The notes below the pieces were generated by a model. The model did not search any database. It saw only the letters and a program-made list of their open reading frames with translations, and was not told the DNA's origin. Of a DNA stretch of 64,000 nt, positions 60,711 through 64,000 are shown in pieces. The translations under genes and the position numbers were made by a program. Source of the stretch: Gammaproteobacteria bacterium (lineage in GTDB: Bacteria > Pseudomonadota > Gammaproteobacteria > Steroidobacterales > Rariloculaceae); the NCBI GenBank assembly GCA_036381015.1, contig DASVDR010000011.1, forward strand, positions 1-64,000, written 5' to 3'. How positions within the stretch are numbered: position 1 is the stretch's first letter; each line of letters starts with the position of its first letter.

Positions 60711-60906
60711 TTCCCGCCGGAGCGGCCGCCGCGCGTGCCCGTCCGGCCGCACAGCCGGCGCGGGCGGCGGCCGTCACAGCCGCGGTCCGGGCGGCGCCGC
60801 ACAGCGGTGACCGGAGCGGCGGCCGCACGGCCGCGGCGCTTGCCGGCAAAGCGTAGCGCAAGCAGGGCCTAAGGCGGCGGCGCGGGCGGACGCGCTCGGC
60901 CTTTGA
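60711..60906. other. GC-only convergent intergenic region
   Basis: The 196 bases between convergent uma2-like and hisE genes consist almost entirely of G and C, with several overlapping GGCCGCC/GGCGGCC inverted repeats (for example near 60725-60735, 60760-60772 and 60830-60840) able to form hairpins on either strand. Probably a two-way transcription barrier. No gene seen. Confidence 0.5.
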
Positions 60907-61203
60907 TCAGCGGCCGGCGTGCCGGCGCTCGAGCTCGGCGACGACGTCCTCGAGACGCAGATCGCGCAGGCGCAGCAGGAGCAGCAGGTGATAGACCAGA
61001 TCCGCGGCCTCGGCCGCGACCCGCTCCCGATCTTGAGCGGCCGCGGCGAGCGCGAGCTCGACGCCTTCCTCGCCGAGCTTCTGCGCGACTTTCACGACGC
61101 CCTCCCGGGCGAGGCGGGCCGTGTAGCTCTCCGCGGGAGCATCCGCGGCCAGACGCTCGTCGATGACGCGCTGCAACGTCTCGAGAAACGCGGTGTCGCT
61201 CAT
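60907..61203 (-). CDS. hisE: Phosphoribosyl-ATP pyrophosphatase (stand-alone HisE)
   Basis: ATG 61203 gives 98 residues: [42 protein letters not shown] and [17 protein letters not shown], the MazG-like helical fold of HisE with conserved Glu residues for Mg. It hydrolyses phosphoribosyl-ATP, step two of histidine synthesis. In many gammaproteobacteria HisE is fused to HisI; here it is separate and no hisI follows, so hisI must lie elsewhere. Start overlaps the hisF stop by 4 bases. Confidence 0.93.
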   Translation of the reverse strand: MSDTAFLETLQRVIDERLAADAPAESYTARLAREGVVKVAQKLGEEGVELALAAAAQDRERVAAEAADLVYHLLLLLRLRDLRLEDVVAELERRHAGR

Positions 61204-61988
61204 TGCGGCGGCTCCCCTGCCGGAGGGCGGACGGCGATGCCAGCGCCGAGCAGGTAGCGCTTCAGCTCCGGAATCGTGATCGACGCCGAATGGAAGACGC
61301 TCGCGGCGAGCGCCCCGTCGACGCGCGCCCGCTCGAAGACGTCCTTGAAGTGCTTCATCTCGCCCGCGCCGCCTGAGGCGATCAGCGGCAGGCGCACCGC
61401 GTCGCGAACGAGCGCGAGCTGCTCGAGGTCGTAGCCGCGGCGCACGCCGTCCTGGTTCATGCAGTTCAGCACGATCTCGCCGGCGCCTCGGTCCTCGGCC
61501 TCGCGCACCCAGTCGAGCGTGCGCCTCCGCGCCGGACGCGTGCGCTCGGGATCTCCGGTGTATTGGTAGACGTAATAGTCGCCGTCCTCGGCGCGCGTAT
61601 CGACGCCGATCACGACGCACTGCGACCCGAAGCGGCGGACGAGCCGGTCGATGAAGTCCGGGTTCTCGAGCGCCGGCGAGTTCACCGAGATCTTGTCCGC
61701 TCCGAAATTCAGGATCGCCTCGGCGTCCTCCAGCGTGCGGATGCCCCCGGCCACGCAAAACGGGATGTCGAGGATGCGCGCAACGCGGTTGACCCAGCTG
61801 CGATCGACGGTGCGCCCGTCGGGGCTCGCGGTGATGTCGTAGAACACGAGCTCGTCCGCGCCCTCGTCGCGGTAGCGCTCCGCGAGCTCGAGAATGTCGC
61901 CCATCACCCGGTGGTTGCGAAACTGCACGCCCTTGACCACGCGGCCGTCACGAACGTCGAGGCATGGAATGATGCGTTTCGTCAGCAT
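61200..61988 (-). CDS. hisF: Imidazole glycerol phosphate synthase subunit HisF
   Basis: A 262-residue TIM barrel: [23 protein letters not shown] (Asp11), [49 protein letters not shown] (second catalytic Asp), [14 protein letters not shown] and [13 protein letters not shown]. It uses ammonia from HisH to form imidazole glycerol phosphate and AICAR. The C-terminal extension ([14 protein letters not shown]) is short. Order hisA-hisF-hisE with 17 bases after hisA. Confidence 0.97.
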   Translation of the reverse strand: MLTKRIIPCLDVRDGRVVKGVQFRNHRVMGDILELAERYRDEGADELVFYDITASPDGRTVDRSWVNRVARILDIPFCVAGGIRTLEDAEAILNFGADKISVNSPALENPDFIDRLVRRFGSQCVVIGVDTRAEDGDYYVYQYTGDPERTRPARRRTLDWVREAEDRGAGEIVLNCMNQDGVRRGYDLEQLALVRDAVRLPLIASGGAGEMKHFKDVFERARVDGALAASVFHSASITIPELKRYLLGAGIAVRPPAGEPPQ

Positions 61989-62005
61989 GGCTCAAGAAGC
62001 ATGGC

Positions 62006-62731
62006 TCAAGAATACGCGGCGATCTCGGCGACGCTCAGCCGCCCCTCCAGAAGGGCCTTGCCCGAGATCGCCGCGGCGACACCGGTGGCGGCGAGCGCCG
62101 CGAGATCGGCCGCGTCGCGAATGCCGCCGGAAGCTTGCAGTGCGAGCGCCGGCCACCGGCGCACGCATTCAGCGTAAAGGTCCACGTTCGGCCCGCCCAG
62201 CATGCCGTCGCGCGCGACGTCGGTGCAGAGCACGTGCCGCAGCCCGTGCGGCGCGAACCGCTCGACGGCGTCTGACAGCGTGAGCTCCGACGTGCGCCTC
62301 CAACCGTGCGTCGTGACGAACGGCGTGCCGGCGCCGTCGATTCGCACGTCGAACCCGAGCGTGAGGCGCTCGGCGCCGAACGCCTCGAGCCAATCCGCGA
62401 CGCGCTCGGGCTCGACCACCGCAAGGCTGCCGAGGACGACGCGGTCCGCGCTTTCGAGCGCGCGCTCGAGCGCCGCGCGGTCACGGATGCCGCCGCCGAG
62501 CTGCACCTGCAAGCCCTCCGCACGCATCGAGCGCACGAGCGGCAAGTTCGCCGGCGCGCCGGCCGCGGCGCCGTCGAGATCGACGACGTGCAGCCATTCG
62601 GCGCCGAGCGCGCGGTAGCGCGCGGCGAGCGCGATCGGGTCCGCGTCGTAGCGCGTCTCCTTCTCGAAGTCGCCTTGGAGCAGGCGAACGCAGCGTCCGC
62701 CGCGAATGTCGATCGCCGGGATCAGCCGCAT
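62006..62731 (-). CDS. hisA: ProFAR isomerase HisA
   Basis: A 241-residue TIM barrel: MRLIPAIDIRGGRCVRLLQGDF with Asp8, LHVVDLDGAAAG, VQLGGGIRDRAALERAL, GSLAVVEPERV, TLGFDVRI, LCTDVARDGMLGGPNVDLY with the second catalytic Asp, and LQASGGIRDAADLAAL. It isomerises ProFAR to PRFAR. It is 3 bases from hisH, within the minus-strand his operon. Confidence 0.97.
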   Translation of the reverse strand: MRLIPAIDIRGGRCVRLLQGDFEKETRYDADPIALAARYRALGAEWLHVVDLDGAAAGAPANLPLVRSMRAEGLQVQLGGGIRDRAALERALESADRVVLGSLAVVEPERVADWLEAFGAERLTLGFDVRIDGAGTPFVTTHGWRRTSELTLSDAVERFAPHGLRHVLCTDVARDGMLGGPNVDLYAECVRRWPALALQASGGIRDAADLAALAATGVAAAISGKALLEGRLSVAEIAAYS

Positions 62732-62734
62732 CGC

Positions 62735-63367
62735 TCACATGCTCAGGAAGCTCTCGAGCAGCCGCGCGCCGAGCGTCGAGGAGCGCTCCGGGTGGAACTG
62801 CGCACCGAAGAAGTTGTCGTGCTCGACGATCGCCGAGAACCGGATGCCGTGCTCGGAAACGGCGCGCGTGTACGGCCCGATCGGGACCGCGTAGCTGTGC
62901 AGGAAATACGCGAACTCGCCGTCGGCGAGCCGCTCGGTGAGCCGGGAGCGTCCCGTGACGGTCACCCGGTTCCACCCCATGTGCGGCACGGACACGTCGC
63001 TCGACCGCGGGAAGCGCACGACGTCGGCCGGGATCACGCCGAGGCATTCGGCGTCGTCCTCCTCGGAGGACCGGAACAGAAGCTGCATGCCGAGGCATAT
63101 GCCGAGCACCGGGCAGCGCAGCGACCGCACGACATCGGCGAGGCCCGCGTCCGTGAGACGCTCCATCGCGTCGCGGGCAGCACCGACGCCCGGCAGGATC
63201 ACATGGCTCGCCGCGCGCACGCGGTCCGGGTCGGTGGTGACCGGCGCGTTCACGCCGAGCCGCTCGAGGGCGAAGCCGAGCGACGCGAGATTCGCGCCGC
63301 AGCACCCGATCACGACCGGGTCGGCGGGCCGCGGCGCGGGCGTGCGGGCCGGGGCGCGCGAGGTCAC
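62735..63367 (-). CDS. hisH: Imidazole glycerol phosphate synthase subunit HisH
   Basis: GTG 63367, overlapping the hisB stop (GTGA), gives 210 residues: a class I glutamine amidotransferase with ILPGVGAARDAM, the nucleophile Cys in CPVLGICLGMQLLF, MGWNRVT, YFLHSYAVP and the His-x-Glu dyad in GAQFHPERSS. It makes ammonia for HisF. The first 20 residues (TSRAPARTPAPRPADP) are Pro/Arg-rich and unlike usual HisH starts; a start at a later codon would lose nothing conserved, but no other good start is visible. The open frame further upstream is a hisB shadow. Confidence 0.94.
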   Translation of the reverse strand: MTSRAPARTPAPRPADPVVIGCCGANLASLGFALERLGVNAPVTTDPDRVRAASHVILPGVGAARDAMERLTDAGLADVVRSLRCPVLGICLGMQLLFRSSEEDDAECLGVIPADVVRFPRSSDVSVPHMGWNRVTVTGRSRLTERLADGEFAYFLHSYAVPIGPYTRAVSEHGIRFSAIVEHDNFFGAQFHPERSSTLGARLLESFLSM

Positions 63368-64000
63368 AGCTTCCCCTTCGTCGAAGGCAGCGCGTCGCCC
63401 GTACGCGCGATCGCGCGCCGCAACGCCCGGGCCACGCCCTTGAAAGCCGCCTCGACCATGTGATGGGTGTTCTCGCCGCGCAGGCGAATGTGCAGCGCGG
63501 CCCCGAGCGCCTCGGACAGCGAGCGAAAGAAATGCGGCACGAGCTCGGTCGGCAGCTCGCCGACCCGCTCGCGCGTGAACCGCCCCTCGAACACGAGATA
63601 CGGGCGTCCTCCGAGATCGATCGCGACTTCCGCATCCGCCTCGTCCATCGGCAGCAGAAAGCCGTAGCGCTCGATACCGCGCTTCTCTCCGAGCGCGCGC
63701 CGCAGCGCCTCGCCGAGCGCGAGCGCGACGTCCTCGACCGTGTGGTGCTCGTCGACGTCGAGGTCGCCGCGGCATTCGACCTTCAGCGCGAAGCCCCCGT
63801 GCTTGCCGAGCTGCTCGAGCATGTGATCGAAGAAGCCGATGCCGGTGTGCGCGACGGGCTCGACCTCGCGGTCGAGGTCGACGTCGACGCGCACGTCGGT
63901 TTCGCGCGTCGTGCGCCGGACGCTCGCGGCGCGCGGCCGGTCGAGGAGCGCATGCGCGACGCCCGCCCAGCTCTGCTCCGCGGGCCCTTGCTTCGCGACG
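63364..64000 (-). CDS. hisB: Imidazoleglycerol-phosphate dehydratase HisB, probably bifunctional (5' end outside window)
   Basis: The dehydratase domain is complete: VRRTTRETDVRVDVDLD, TGIGFFDHMLEQLGKHGGF, DEHHTVEDVALALGEAL, GFLLPMDEADAEVAIDLGGRP, ELVPHFFRSLSEALG and ENTHHMVEAAFKGVARALR (the two Mn-binding HH motifs). GTG 63894 would start inside the first strand. The frame stays open to the window edge with no ATG, GTG or TTG between there and base 64000, and the preceding residues (EQSWAGVAHALLDRPRAASV) resemble the linker after a histidinol-phosphatase domain. So it is probably the E. coli/Xanthomonas-type two-domain HisB. Confidence 0.93.
   Translation of the reverse strand, partial: VAKQGPAEQSWAGVAHALLDRPRAASVRRTTRETDVRVDVDLDREVEPVAHTGIGFFDHMLEQLGKHGGFALKVECRGDLDVDEHHTVEDVALALGEALRRALGEKRGIERYGFLLPMDEADAEVAIDLGGRPYLVFEGRFTRERVGELPTELVPHFFRSLSEALGAALHIRLRGENTHHMVEAAFKGVARALRRAIARTGDALPSTKGKL

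Noticed and set aside
60711-60906. GC-rich inverted repeats as a replication origin or plasmid element
   Set aside because: No DnaA boxes, AT-rich unwinding region or replication genes; it lies between convergent genes, so a termination role is more likely.

Overview
The window is a GC-rich gammaproteobacterial chromosome segment. Protein sequences and gene order (yciK-mupP-ubiG-mtaD facing gyrA-serC-pheA-aroA-cmk-rpsA-ihfB, and infC-rpmI-rplT-pheST-ihfA-merR) match Pseudomonas/Xanthomonas-type gammaproteobacteria. The fused aspartokinase/diaminopimelate decarboxylase, an ADOP-type orphan permease, a DUF6152 protein and a TonB receptor beside catabolic enzymes point to an environmental lineage near Xanthomonadales/Steroidobacterales. 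That placement is inference. No prophage, integrase, intact insertion sequence or CRISPR array was seen.

Layout. 1-0.77 kb: 3' end of a low-GC gene carrying eleven perfect copies of an 8-residue repeat. 0.8-2.8 kb (minus): PpiC-type lipoprotein, BolA, YciI and YciB. 2.9-7.0 kb (plus): yciO behind an attenuator-like leader, a site-2 protease, scpA, scpB, rluB. 7.1-11.9 kb (minus): a tightly overlapping operon of yciK, rmuC, a MupP-like phosphatase, ubiG and an MtaD-like deaminase. 12.2-24.1 kb (plus): gyrA, then serine and aromatic amino acid synthesis, cmk, rpsA, ihfB, lapA and lapB. 24.3-32.4 kb: comEA-like, galU, a divergent CoA-transferase/aldolase pair with a shared palindrome, a TonB receptor and a diguanylate cyclase.

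33-38.7 kb is a slightly lower-GC accessory block: a sulfatase facing a three-gene signalling cluster made of a receiver-only regulator, a PAS-HisKA protein without an ATPase domain, and a large periplasmic-sensing histidine kinase. 38.9-48.1 kb is core information processing: tRNA-Asn, uvrB, tRNA-Val, a HAD hydrolase, infC with an ATC start, rpmI, rplT, pheS, pheT, ihfA, a MerR regulator and tRNA-Pro.

48.1-55.5 kb is the most unusual part. It holds a divergent pair of exported proteins (a conserved 263-residue protein and a DUF6152 protein), a gamma-glutamylcyclotransferase-like protein, an ExeA-type ATPase fused to an FHA domain, an ADOP permease, decayed PadR and permease fragments, and a class III nucleotide-cyclase-like protein whose C-terminal tail sequence is duplicated on the far side of the permease gene. 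55.7-64 kb returns to biosynthesis: ilvD, a lysC-lysA fusion, a Uma2-like protein, and a minus-strand his operon (hisB-hisH-hisA-hisF-hisE) that runs off the window.

Across the window at least five GC-rich genes carry short in-frame islands of AT-rich, rare codons that leave the protein family sequence intact. No function is known for these islands.
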